64,000 nt of DNA from assembly GCF_021155765.1 (NCBI RefSeq), contig NC_060106.1, forward strand, positions 6,207,501 to 6,271,500, in the 5' to 3' direction. The stretch is from Diprion similis (lineage: Eukaryota; Arthropoda; Insecta; Hymenoptera; Diprionidae). The notes below the pieces were generated by a model, which was given only the letters and a program-made list of their open reading frames with translations, did not search any database and was not told the origin of the DNA. The translations under genes and the position numbers were made by a program. Of this stretch, positions 47,225 through 60,000 are shown piece after piece. Positions within the stretch are counted from its first letter, which is position 1. Every line of letters begins with the position of its first letter.

Positions 47225-49432
47225 TTTTCACTGTGGTTTTGAATAAAATTTCAACTGTTAATCACACAGCAGATGTATGGTGGAAGTGGATATTTCCATT
47301 AACAATTACATATATCTAACTGTAGAACTCCAAATTGACTGAACATAAAAAATCGTCAGTAAATAAACAGAAAATAAATACATCATTCTATGAACTTTAG
47401 TGATTATGTAGCTCATCCTGATTTGCTTTCATGTATCACATGTATTCTTTTTAACGGATTGTTCGACTTCAGTAAGTTTTGTAATTTTTTTTTCTGACAT
47501 TGGCCTTACATTACTGTCAATAAAAGTTGAACACGTAAACATTACATAAACTTCATTATTTCAATACTTGAGAAAAAATCAAGTTCTCAAAGTAGTCCAC
47601 GTGGACACTTGTGTAATAAATATGTTTATGACATATATATTATTATGACAATTGCAAAAATCAGGGGAAATAAAAGTGGAGTAAAAAAATGTGGAAGGAA
47701 AATCAATGCTCCGTTTGTGTATCCGTTATTTTCTAATTACCACAACTAATAATTAGAATCCAATGTAAGTGCGGATTTCTACAAAAGAGGATTCAGTTAT
47801 ATTGAAATTATTTTCGAAAAAATTAATGATATGTGTGATCAGGCTTTCTGCAAACCATTTCATGTGACCATTGCATTTCCGGGGGTTGTACTTTTCGATA
47901 TCAAGCTAAAAATATTATCTAGTTCACGTTAGTTATTAGCTTATCATTTTGGCGACTAATGTTTTAAATTCCAAACTTATTTTTAATATTAAGCCAATCT
48001 CTGTAACTTGGCTTTACACCTAACAATAAATCGAATAGACGAACTGTAATTGATATAATTTCAGATATAAATGTCTGTAACTCTACTGGCATCAGACGCC
48101 GAAAAACTTTAGTTGAAATATTTGAAAATTAAATGACAAATGATGACGACTGACGAAAATTTTATTTTAATGTTTTATTTATTTTTTTTAACAATCGAGT
48201 CTAAAATACTTGAAACCATACGAGTGGGTAACTCGGATTGTCATTATTTTGCAGTGATTATAAATAACCTGAAACTTCATTAATATCAATGATTTTTGTT
48301 TATAGTTGAAAACGTTATAATGCTGAAACTAGTCTTCCAGAAGAAACCCAGAATTAACAACCGAACATCGTGATGTTGATTAAAATGAGGCAGTAAAGCC
48401 CAACCATCAAAACTTTGTCCAAACAAATACATAAAATACAAAAGTTAATACTTTTATAAAATGGCCATAAAATTGTACGGTTACTAGGTTATTTAATGAA
48501 ACTTAAGTCTGTTTGACTTTTAACTTTGGCTACGAGCTTCAGCTTCTTTAAAACGTAAGTATCAAGATCTTGTGTTAAAATGATTATGATTTTAATACCA
48601 GTGACTTTGCAGTTGATACAAATTTCTAATGAATGAAGACATCAGCACTGCAATTTAGATCGTTCTGACAGCACAATGACGTCATATACCATATACATGC
48701 TAAATTTTAATACGAATGGATGTTTGGAAAACTATGGATGGCGTTAAATTGGAAGCCCTACAGCCAAATGATATTGAATAATGATATTAGTAAGAGGTTT
48801 ATCATAGAGCATGCAGCCTTATTAATCACTGCATTGTTTATCGATAAGCATTGAATTGTGGCAAATGGTGAGTGAACGAAATTGATACAGTTGTCCTCAT
48901 ATCGGTGGAACATTAAGAGATATACGGTGGGCGGCACACTAGCTTCTTTGCGCGATTAAAATTCATAATTTACTCTAATTAGTTTTGTGTATATGTACAA
49001 TTAGCAGTAAATGTTGCATATGGAAAGTGTAGAGGGATGGGCGAAAGCGTTGGAAAAAAATAAATGAATGCAATAAATAAGAACGTTACAACTTTGTATG
49101 CAAAATATTTCAGCAGTGTAACAACAATGGTAAGCATATAAATAAAATAACAAGTTCCGTTTTGAATCGAAGGTTTATATCGTAAAGCCAAGTTTTCGCC
49201 TGTCGGTACGGAACTGGCTTGTATTTATCAACGGATAACAAAATGGCTAGAGTACGTAGCATCCGCAGCACCCCATTTCGATGAATTTTCAACTCATTGT
49301 TTCGAATGATGGATCGAAGGGAGGAGAAACGGGAAAAATATAATAGCGGCTGAATTATTTTACCTATTTTTAGCATGAGGCCGACCCAAGCACCTCAGAA
49401 AGAACCTGAATAGTTGAAAAATCAGTACTTAC
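47225..49432 (-). other. Inferred 5' UTR intron of the zinc-finger gene
   Basis: An acceptor (AACCACAG on the minus strand) lies 7 bases upstream of the zinc-finger ATG. A GTAAGT donor lies at 49432. Between them is 2.2 kb of AT-rich DNA without a gene of its own. Transcript data would be decisive. Confidence 0.45.
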
Positions 49433-49760
49433 TCGGTCGATACGCGCCTTATGCCTTTCTCCACAGAGTAATGGTCGCCATTTTGTTTAACGAGACAGCT
49501 GCGACTACTGCCAACAGCGTACGAAAGTGGCGCGTCTAGCGGTCAATCCAGGGGCCTTCTTCAAGTCATAGATCGTGTATAGTAGTCACCTAAAAATGTA
49601 TTCCTGTGCACGCACACTCACTGGTGTGTGGTTGAGGCAGGGGGGGGGGCATGGTGTCCAATCGGTGAAGCATACATTCCATCTCGATCTAACACATCAC
49701 CGTTCGGTATAACTTAACCATACCTCTAGTGTCAAAGAAATATACGGTACTTGAAGAAAA
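49433..49760. promoter_or_regulatory. Probable bidirectional promoter between the zinc-finger gene and SMIM30-like gene
   Basis: On the minus strand, AAAATGGCGACCATTACTCT (49484 to 49465) is a YY1-like element of the kind found just downstream of transcription starts. It sits in a putative noncoding exon that ends in the GTAAGT donor at 49432. A GC-richer block at 49490-49560 contains AGTGGCGCG and TCTAGCGGT (49535-49543). The 57-aa plus-strand gene starts 200 bases further on. No TATA box stands out. Inference from motif and gene orientation only. Confidence 0.4.
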
Positions 49761-49934
49761 ATGTTGTTATACTTGATTTTGGCACTGTTTGCAAACATTA
49801 ATTTTGTGTCCGCATCAAATGGATTTGATTTTGGCGACACGTTAGCTCTTATTTTGGGGCTATTCATCAGTATAATGGGATTTTTCGCCTGTATGGGTGC
49901 TTATGCACGTAAAAAAAGTCTTGACACTCTTTAG
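49761..49934 (+). CDS. SMIM30: SMIM30-like small integral membrane protein
   Basis: A 57-aa micropeptide, too short for usual frame cut-offs. A signal-like hydrophobic N-terminus (MLLYLILALFANINFVSASN) is followed by GFDFGDTLALILGLFISIMG, FFACMGAYARKKS and LDTL. The arrangement GD-x-x-AL-L-LG-x-x-x-S-I-x-G-x-x-ACxGxYARKK matches vertebrate SMIM30 (59 aa) across the whole second half. SMIM30 is a single-pass ER/endomembrane micropeptide that acts through partner proteins. The ATG follows an A-rich context (GAAAAATG). The TAG stop is directly followed by GTAATC, so the stop may sit at an exon end, with a 3' UTR exon from about 50055 (after TTTACAG). Divergent from the zinc-finger gene. Identity from recalled family pattern; good but not computed. 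Confidence 0.85.
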   Translation: MLLYLILALFANINFVSASNGFDFGDTLALILGLFISIMGFFACMGAYARKKSLDTL

Positions 49935-52900
49935 GTAATCGACTGTATAGTTTTTGTTTTAAATATTTTATCATTCTCATGAACGTGTATAATACCTGCG
50001 AGTTCTATATTTTTTGATTTTATATTTCATTTTATTTAAATATTTTGTTTACAGATCTACTCAAGATGAAAATACGTAATTATTTGGATCTCGAGATGTG
50101 CTAATTAAATTAACCTGGATCAAATAATGCGATGTCGGGAAAATGATATACAAAAATTTCTTGAACGCGGCTATTTTGCCATAATTTGGGATACCTTATC
50201 CTGAAACTTTGTAAACTGATTACGTGTACGTTTCATGAATGTTTATTGGCAGAAAAATTATCGAAAGTATGAATCAATTAAGTTCTGAGAATTTTTGTTA
50301 GCAAGTTTTATAAAATTTTGTATACTGTAAGATTCTAACATTTCTTACTGATTTTGCATCAGCCCAATTTAACTACCACAATACGAATAAGGTACGAGAT
50401 ATGAAGATAAATAACACAAAAGAAATGTGTAAATACATATTGCTTAAAGAAACGAAAATGAAACTTTGTATATTGTGAAGAAAAGAAATAAATATTAATC
50501 TAAATATATACATGTATGATAAAAAGACATTTTTCAATATTTTCTCTAGTGTTATCTGAAGATTTGTTTATTCAATTATTACTTACGCCACAGTTATAAC
50601 TGATTCGAGTTCACATTTTTTTAGCTGAGATACTTTTTATTATAGCATTCTTGCAAAAGCACACCTGTTACAACAGTACAATGTTATAATGTAACTCGAG
50701 CCCTTGTTTAGATTCATTTTACGATAATTCACAGTCTAGACTTGTAATCTGTGGTAGTAGACTGGGCATAAAGAAAAGATACGAGAAGCACTTCATAGTA
50801 AACAAGAAACATGATTTGAGAAACTGACTTCACTGCATGTTCACAAACAAGTTATCTGAACCTGAGGCTAAGAAAAATGAGTTATTGCCTTGTAATCAAT
50901 ATAAATTTAAAGTGTTATTTAATCTCTACCATTTTTTTCCTCTTTTTCTCTTACCCCATAAAGTTTTGTCAGCAGATTAGGACATTGTTCATTTTCTGTC
51001 AGCAATAAATCCAATGATTTGGGTATGAAATGGCTGGTAGGGTGAAGCAAGTAAAACACAGATTGACTATGTATAGTTAAAAGCTTAAATTGCCTATCAT
51101 ATCTTTCTCCTTTCCTAAAACAATGTAACGATAATAAATACAATAAACAATACAGGATAAGTTATAATGAAGTATGCCGTACAGTTTAATAATTGCAGTT
51201 ATGCTTAGGTGATTATCATGTAAACTCATTATCATCTAAAGTTAGCTGTTTTCTTAATCTTCTGAAAAATCAGTCTGTGAAGAGTAGTAGATCGTTTTTC
51301 TGAACCCTTATTCTGCACGCTCACACCTTGTGTTTTGTATATGAATATGTATAAATGTATTTATAAACTTATGCTTACGACTACAGAGGAGGAACTGTGA
51401 CTTTCAAAATATAAAGGGTAATAATCTATCTATCTATCTACCCCGAAAGTTATATAGTTAGTTAAATAATATAATAATGTACACTTAGCTAAAACAATCT
51501 AATAAATGTATTTCACATTCCTCTCATATAAGTGACCTGCTCGTGTTACCAATCCAATACAACAGTTTATGACAAACAGTACACGAAATGAAAGCAATAT
51601 ATTTATAAACAAACACTCCTACCAGCCCTGTTGAAACTCTAAATACTCGTCACAGTCATCAAAGTCATTACTATCAACATATGTTTTATATCAATACTTT
51701 CTTTGTGTAACTTTATTCATTCATTTCGTTATTACTTGGGGTTTACACCTTTGCCACTGCTTCCATCAACCCATTATTTTAATTTTCATTCCATCCACGA
51801 TTTTCAATGTCAAATTATTACTGTTTTTTTTTCGAAATCTTTCAATTTGGTCTTTTTGACTATTTATCAGTGAAAGTGATTATACCTACACATCTGACAA
51901 TTAGAGATCCACAAACTTCGGTGCATTTACAATGTGCTATGTTACAGATCTACTCACAGTATTGCAAAAGATAATTCATTGAAACATTTATACAGGGAAT
52001 ATTTGGTGAAAAAGGCCGGCTAGAACCTTTCGAGCTGACTCTAGGTCTTGCAATAGCGCTGTATTATAGCCTATTTCACCAGAAATTCCGAATATGTATT
52101 TTCTTTTTAGGCATTATCTATTCTCAATGCTCCATTACTCATTTGTGGCCAAATTGTTGATTGATTCCGATTGATTTATTAACTATAGTACCAATCTATT
52201 CTTTTTATACTATATATTAATAATAATTTAGACAACGCATAATATTTATAATGATCGTTTTTTTTTTTACAAGATTCATAAATTCATTAGTAACAGTGAT
52301 CTGCAATTGTCGAACTGCTACATATATTGATTTCATATCCAGAGATAAATTTTACTGTAAATTTACTATAATCGGCACTTACAATAGGAGCGGAGAGTTT
52401 CACTATCTCTTACAAGTTACTAATTTATTCTGAATAAATGTTACAATCTTTTCTTGGAGTCAAATCAAAATACAATTATACATGGACAATGTAAATTGAT
52501 TATTATTTTGGTGAAATTAAGCGGGAAAAGTAGTGTTCATAAATTAATAATTATCAATTTTGAAAAATGTAAGGTAAAATTGGAACACCAAATTAAATTA
52601 GTTTAATTCCCTTTGATCTATTTACTATGGAGATATTCGAAAAATTTTGCATTGTTAAACTTTGAATAGTCACTGAATTCGCGCCTAGGTAAGTGTATCT
52701 CGTTCATGTGTAGCTGTTGCAAACCTCCACTACTAGCTATATGATGTAGATCAGCATATACCTAAACTTGAGAGCCTAACATATCTTTATTCATAAATCT
52801 AATTTTTTAAATTATCAATACCTTCATATTAACAAAACGTATAAATATATGTTTCATATATGTACGCACGTTTCATATGTGCATGTATTTTCTTTACGCG

Positions 52901-55900
52901 CCAATTCTAACTTTCTAAATTTTTTTTTAACGACAGAATTCAAATAATATTATGTATTTTATAAATTGCATCTTGTCTTTGATAGTAACATATACCTAAT
53001 ATGTAATCATACACTTAAAAATATTTACAGATATAATAAAGAATGAACATTCAATTAGTTCAATGAAAACTTGAACTGCTTACGGGATCGGAGACAGCGA
53101 GTGTTAGTTTCAATTGAAAACCGAGGGAGTTATATATAGCAAAAATGAAAATCATTAGCAGAGTTCTCAAAAGTACAATGCTACTATTATCATTATTATT
53201 ATTATTGTACTGTTATTACAACACTGCTATTTTCAATTGTTCATCTGTTGATTTTTTCATTAATTTCTTTTATCTTAGCTGTAACAAAGTTTTCGATTTA
53301 AAAAATAACTACCAACTGACGGCGAATGTCTTTCAATAGGTATGTTTAATCGCAAATCACATGCCTTAAGCTGTTAGTATCCCCTGTCACACCCAATACC
53401 TTACAACTGCTATACATACCGGCATATGAAATATTTAGTTATCAAAACATCAAAATATTTATTCTCATACACCGATATCTGTTATTTTCTATTTTTTTTA
53501 TTTTCTTTTTTTCAAATAACATTTCGTTCCTTAAATCACTGATTTTTTTTTACCTAATCAGTCTTTGTGAATTAACTTGCTCAACTCTTCATCAAACCTC
53601 TAACTACAAACTTCCTATCCGGCACAAGAGACGTTAATTTACATTTATTTAGTTAATTGTTTAAAAATGAGTTTTTTTTGCCTAATCATTATATAATTTT
53701 ATTTTATCAATTTTTTGTTATGAAACCCATTGATTGGATAAAGCTTAGCCTAATTATTCTATAGTTACTGTACAACTCAGTTTATTAATTTTTCTTGTTA
53801 TTAATTGATAGTTTCATTTTTTTCGTTACGCAATCAAGATTAGTATTGTTAGAATCAAGATAAGCTTTGTGTTGAATATTTTTGGCAAGCTATAGAGTGC
53901 ATCGTTCTATAAATAAGCGAAATCCAAAATTCGTGTATTTCCAAATACATATGTGTACTACAGATCTGTAATGTTTCCAATTGAAGTTAATTAGTTATAA
54001 ATTTTGGCCGTTTTCGACGCACATTATAGAATATTTTATGAACATTCCCTGCATTTCATTAATAAATTCATAAATTTTGTAATGAGTTACAAATGAAATG
54101 TACCCACTATATCGCGTAGTAAAATCATACATCGATATTCAAGTGATAGTAATTTTAAATAAAAACTAATTAAAGTAGATAATAGATTTTTGAACCAATA
54201 TTAATATCAACTAATTCTCTCAGTTATTAAATTTTTAAACTTCAATCGTCACTTTCACAATCATTTTAATTTCGAAACGGCGTATCCGTGAAGTTTTGAA
54301 ACTGGCGAAGCTTTTTGGAAAGTGTAAGAGATTGAAAAAGATGTGCATGCTCTTTGAACCTTAATGCCCTAAAATTTTTACGAGATGTAGGTATATTTAT
54401 TGCTGTCCTGCGACCATGTGATACAATTTTAATTTAGCATTCATTGTCAGTTGTGGAATCCATTCAATTTTTACTTTTTTTTGTCTCTGTAGTTGACAGC
54501 AGATTTTAAAAAATCCAATTGGTTATGTAGGTCAAATTACTTTCGATAACACGAGAAAAAGTAGACTTGACTATATATGACGAAAGATAATTTCAATCAT
54601 CCAATTAATGTCTCGGTATATTCGTTTTTTACGTACAAAAAAAAAAAAAAAAGGGAAAATATAAGAAAAGTCGAAGGGTAAATCCGAACGCGAATTATAA
54701 TTTAATACGAAGAAGACAGCACTCTACTATTGTTGTAATATATAATATTCTATTCATTAGAGCAATACTGCACCTTCTATTCAAAAACTTCCTCTTTTTA
54801 TTAATGAGGAAGATTGTTTGTAGCGAGTTTATACTCATAAGTATGTGGAAAGAACGTGAATTCAATAATTTAATACTGCAGTTGTTATACCATAAAAATT
54901 CATTCATTTTTTGAGTAAACGTTTTGATTTAGAGGTTGCAGAGTTTCACTACAGCATTTCATAACGCTTTATTTTTAACAAATTTCTGATTCAAAATAGC
55001 AATGAGCAATACTCGGCTACAAGCAAAGCTGGATACAGAGCAGCTGTTACACTTTAGATTCATTATTTTAATTTGAATAATTTAAATTTTCAACACACAG
55101 CATTTGCAACTTATTTGAAACTTTGCAACCTAATTTAAATATCTATCTATACCAATGCCCAGCCTCCGTCAAGCTTTCATGGCGTTTCATTTAATTTCCT
55201 ATACAATTACATAATATATTCAGGTTTACGTTATCCACTAAGTTCTTGGTAGTTATAGATTAATAAAAAGCCTATGCAAGGTGTAAAACTTAAAAAAAAA
55301 TTCGTCTTAAAATATAGAAGGAACAAACTAATCGAAATAAAAATATTTTACTTTATATCAATATGTCGATATTAGTAGTAGGACACACGCAAATCCACTG
55401 CATAGATAATCTGTAGGGATTTATGTTCAAACAATTCTACATAATTACGCAGTGTGCTGAATAATATTTCAAAGTTACTCAAAAGATATGACAGTTAGAC
55501 AAATTTTTATTCAGTAATACCATTCGAAGTGATACGTCATAATAGCATTTGTTCTCTATTTTGAGTTGCATACGAGAATTATTGAAGCTGGAATATGTGT
55601 AAGGTACGAGAATAAATGAGCATTTTCTCTTCAGTACACAGCATCTGGTATAATCAATTGTCTATCACCCATACTGTCGTCCATCATTATACTCCACTTG
55701 AAATAAGATATTGCTAGAAAATAAATAGCTATCTGGACATGTGAAAAATATTCATTTCGTGGTAAATGTACACCTAATACCTGCTTGTAGTTTATCAAAA
55801 CTGTAACCTATACTTGCGGATTATGATCTTTGTATTATCATTCAGATATTACATTGGTCAAGTTTAACCGCACTGAATAAATTTATGGAATTTTTTACAA

Positions 55901-57040
55901 TTTGATTAACTACATTCCTACTAATTGGACTTTAAACATTATTTTGTCTATTTAATGAAATGAGTAAGGTGTTCAGCAGGGAGTTGAAAATATGTCTGAT
56001 CTACTTTTGCAAAAAAAAATAATTTAATTAACGTTTATTTCTAAAAGAAATATTAGGATTGAGTGCAATTATTGGGATTGAAGTTAAAATATGATGTTAT
56101 AACATTACAGAACTTTGCACACTGCGATATAATAACGCAACGGAAACGTTTCAAGGATATATTATAATACCAGAAAGGGATAACTCTCTAAAACTAGCAC
56201 ACTGAGAGTGAAAATAACAAAGGTTAAACTGATAGATAAGATATCGCATAGCCAGCGAGGTAATAACTTATTTTTCATTGTAGTATTCAAATCGGCTAAA
56301 ATGATTACATGAAAGCGTAACAGTGACTAAATCAATAATGTTTTTCGTTCACATAAATCCTTTCTTCATACTCCATATCTACCACGTGGAAGCTGCTCTT
56401 TAATTGTAAGTCTTTAACATTCATACCAGAGACCATAGTGACTTAATATAATCTCAACACGATCAAACATGCACAACGCATTGATCTACCCTGTGCTTTG
56501 GTTGTTAGGTACAGAAAAAAAATGGACAAAAATAATCACTGTTCCAGAAACTGCCGTGAAACCATTCAACACTTTTAGGGATAAGAGTAGGTGATATCAA
56601 ATCAAACGTTCAGCTGTCGATCAAAAATTACTACTAGCATAAATGCTGATTCTTATACTGTTTTCATACACTCTAATGACGCAATGTCTCTGGTACAACC
56701 ATTGAGTGATGCAGTAGAAATCTTAAGTAGAAATTCTCTGAATACCCCGTATATTATGATTCGTATGGTCATATTTTACAAGTCACAATCACGCGCGTGC
56801 AAATCAACAATCGTACGCCACAACGAACCAACAAATCTATGTACATATATGCTTGCTTGGTTACTTGCGTACAAGCATATATCGTTATTGTATGATACAA
56901 TATCACACATCAACATTGTATCGTAATGATAGTTTTTTAATGGCAATAATAATAAATGACAATATATTAATAAGGTGATAGTAATATTGAATAGCAAATT
57001 AGTTATATTGACTGTAAGCTAAGAAAGTTGATATTTTGGA
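49935..57040. other. 7-kb AT-rich stretch without supportable genes
   Basis: Holds the SMIM30-like 3' UTR on the left and the 3' UTR of the right-hand minus-strand gene on the right. Frames of 60-111 codons occur but lack domain character, splice context or coding-like composition. Simple repeats: (CTAT)n at 51426-51441, an ATT-rich tract at 53171-53208 and A(17) near 54640. A pair of hairpin-forming palindromes lies at 56845-56902. No tRNA or rRNA was seen. Confidence 0.5.
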
Positions 57041-60000
57041 TTACTGGTCGGGTTGCAGAGTCGTATTGTATTCGGAACAATGCTGGGGTTCACCTGGCGG
57101 TGTGCCGTTATGTGAATTACCCAAATGAGGAGTGGCGGGTGTGGCAGGCTGAGACTGTGGACTACTGGTAGGGGCGTAGATCAATCGGTAACCTGCTGGT
57201 AGGAAGAATCCACCATGAGGGGTATACCCAAATGTTTGAAAATTTGCCAATGTTGGTCCCTGATGATAATGGAGGTAGCCACTGTTAGCAGTAGAACCAG
57301 ATATGGGAGTTGGAGCGACCAAACTACCAGACATAGGTCCACTGAAATTGGCTCCATCCGGTATAATTGGTGCAAACTGATAGCGTGCAGGATTCAAAGT
57401 AGTTGGACCGTTTGTTGAACCAATTGTTTCTAATGTTTCATTAGCATTTGTCGCACTGGTATAATTACTTGAATGTTGTGTTATATTTTGCATATTCTCA
57501 GTAGGCATAACCGGTATGGGGATAACATAAGCATGTGGAATATTAGTAGCTTGTTGTTGAGAAGATTGCGGGGTTTGGTTCAGCTTTTGCATAGCTAGCC
57601 TCAAAGTTTCTTCTGTATCTAACGATTGGCCAGGCATTTTTTGTAGTGGTGTCTGAGGCGCCGTACTGAACATTAAATAATCTTCCATCCCAGTCGATCT
57701 TGTTTGCCCTGAAAGAATTTGAACTGTATGGTTTGATTCGAAATAAAAACTGAAATTATCGTAACATACGCATATGTTACATATCTTATACAAAAAATTG
57801 GTAATTCTCTAATTAACATAATAATAAATAAATTTTTATATCCACGCTTGATGAGGAAAAGGTCATAAACAATTTATTATATTTTGAACATATTGTAAAG
57901 CAAAATAATTTCTTAAACGTGGACATAGAGCACATACTTTTTCAGTACTTGGTCAAACGTAAAATCGTACTTCATTTACTTTGTTAGAAAAAATAATGAC
58001 TTTTAAGACACTGAGAATATTGCAATAACTAATTCAGCGTGTATACTGATGTCGCTGAAAGGACACTCATATAGGGAAATTAATTCTCTACAGAATGTGA
58101 TCGAGTGGTGACGATTTCAAAAGAACTACACCTTCCTCCCCAAAATTAAATTCAAGAGATACCTATCAGCGAGAATTTTTTTCGCTAATTAACTAATCAT
58201 AGAAATAGTTTTTCAGATGGGAGAGAATATGTAATGTTGCTTCCAAAAGAAATACTCTGTACTATTATATAGGTAGGAGACCTTTTTTGTAGAGCATGCA
58301 TTTCCCTACAAAAATATGTATCAAGCACATACGTACTGCTTCGTTACTGATTTACAAAATTCAGAAATAACTAAAATTATTTTCTTGTGTTAATTAAGTG
58401 GAAAATGGGAAATTGCATTCTGAAACCACTAAATATTAATATTAAGGGCGTAAATTGTAACAGGCGTCTTATTTTGTCTTTCTACAACTATTAAACATGT
58501 AACTTTGAAAAAAAAAATTAGTCGATTTTTTGGACTAGTACAATGTTCACCTAAATTTGAATGTCAAGTTTTCAATTTCAAAAGTTTATTTCAACCTCAT
58601 ACCAACCTGCAACTGTTGAGGCAACTGTGTGGTAGAGGAGGGGATGATGCTGGTGTTGATGTAAGGCGCTGGCCTGTTGCTGTTGCTGAATTAATAATTG
58701 TAGCTGTTGTTGTTGGAATCTTTCTAGTTCTTCTCTGTGTCTGCGCTGCAAGGTTTCTAACTCTGTTGTTTGCCTGTTCATAAAATGAACGTTAATATAC
58801 AAATATGCTTACAACAGTAAGAGCATTTAGAATTGTATTGGGTTGATGTGTACGTTAAAGGCATACCTTTTAATAAGAAGCTGATACTCCTCGCTGGGTG
58901 TCAGCACTTGATTCTTCTCATCTTTTTCAGACTGAAACGTTAATAATGAATAAGTTTGCATAAAGATCAAATGCCGTGTTGCAATTATGAATCAAAATCA
59001 CATCATAAATTGCAGTTTGAATATCGAGCAAGTTTGAGTAAGTTATACAATATTAGATATTGAAAAAATATTCTTTTGAGTAAGATCGAAACTCATAGCA
59101 AAGATAGTTTAAAATAATTCGAAACATTTCATCTGCATCATAACCATCAACCGGGAAACGAAATCTTTACGACTCCGTCATTCTCTCTCAATACTTGCTC
59201 CTTTACCCTAGCACCACAGATATTATAAGATACCCATTTATGATAGTTGCTTGATATGAACACATTCAGCCATAGATAGAAAAATATGTATACTAGTGAT
59301 CCCAACAAGTCTAGTTTTCTAGTTTTTCATTTGTCCGGTTTTTGAATATTCATCTACTTAACGAGTCTTACTCTGGTTTGAATATTTTTGTGAATCAAAA
59401 AATCACTGTCCCCATCTATACTTCACTCCATTTCAGCCACCCCTTATCTCCTTTTCTGTCAAATTATAAATATATTCACATGTGACTCGATTGAGAAATC
59501 GTTTGCTACACCCACATACTTTGTAAAGTACAACGTAACGGTACTCGACTACACAATTCATAAATATTTCATGGAGTAAACAGAGTAATTTTAAAATTGG
59601 ATTGTTTTGACAGGGCTGTATGTGTTGTTCAATTTACAGTTGTTTGCTAATGTAATTTATAATTGAATTAAGCGATTTTTATCGAAGCGTGAGAGATACA
59701 GGAATGGTATGATATTCTGTCAAAAATTATACAAGTGGCAAAGAGTAAAGAAGGACTTCATGTTGGTAAGCTCTATATAAGCGAATAAGTTGACAAGTAG
59801 CATGTCATGTGTAAATTTCTACAATGGCGTTAGATTGAATATTTCGATGTTTTCTTCTCTGTACACTCGGACTTATAGCAAGTTGATTGCTGTGGACAAG
59901 TTACAAAGATATGAATGGTAGTAAGCGTTAAATTAGCATAGTGGACAGCATAAGTTAAATCATAAACCCCATGATATTGTTACACTATTACAAAAATTGT

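Noticed and set aside
46903-47242. Plus-strand frames of 81 and 100 codons rich in Leu/Phe
   Set aside because: Antisense shadow of the glutamate-rich zinc-finger exon; the Leu/Phe bias mirrors GAA/GAG codons.
56591-56926. 111-codon plus-strand frame
   Set aside because: No start context, domain character or splice signals; lies in the presumed 3' region of the minus-strand gene and overlaps an opposite-strand frame of similar quality.
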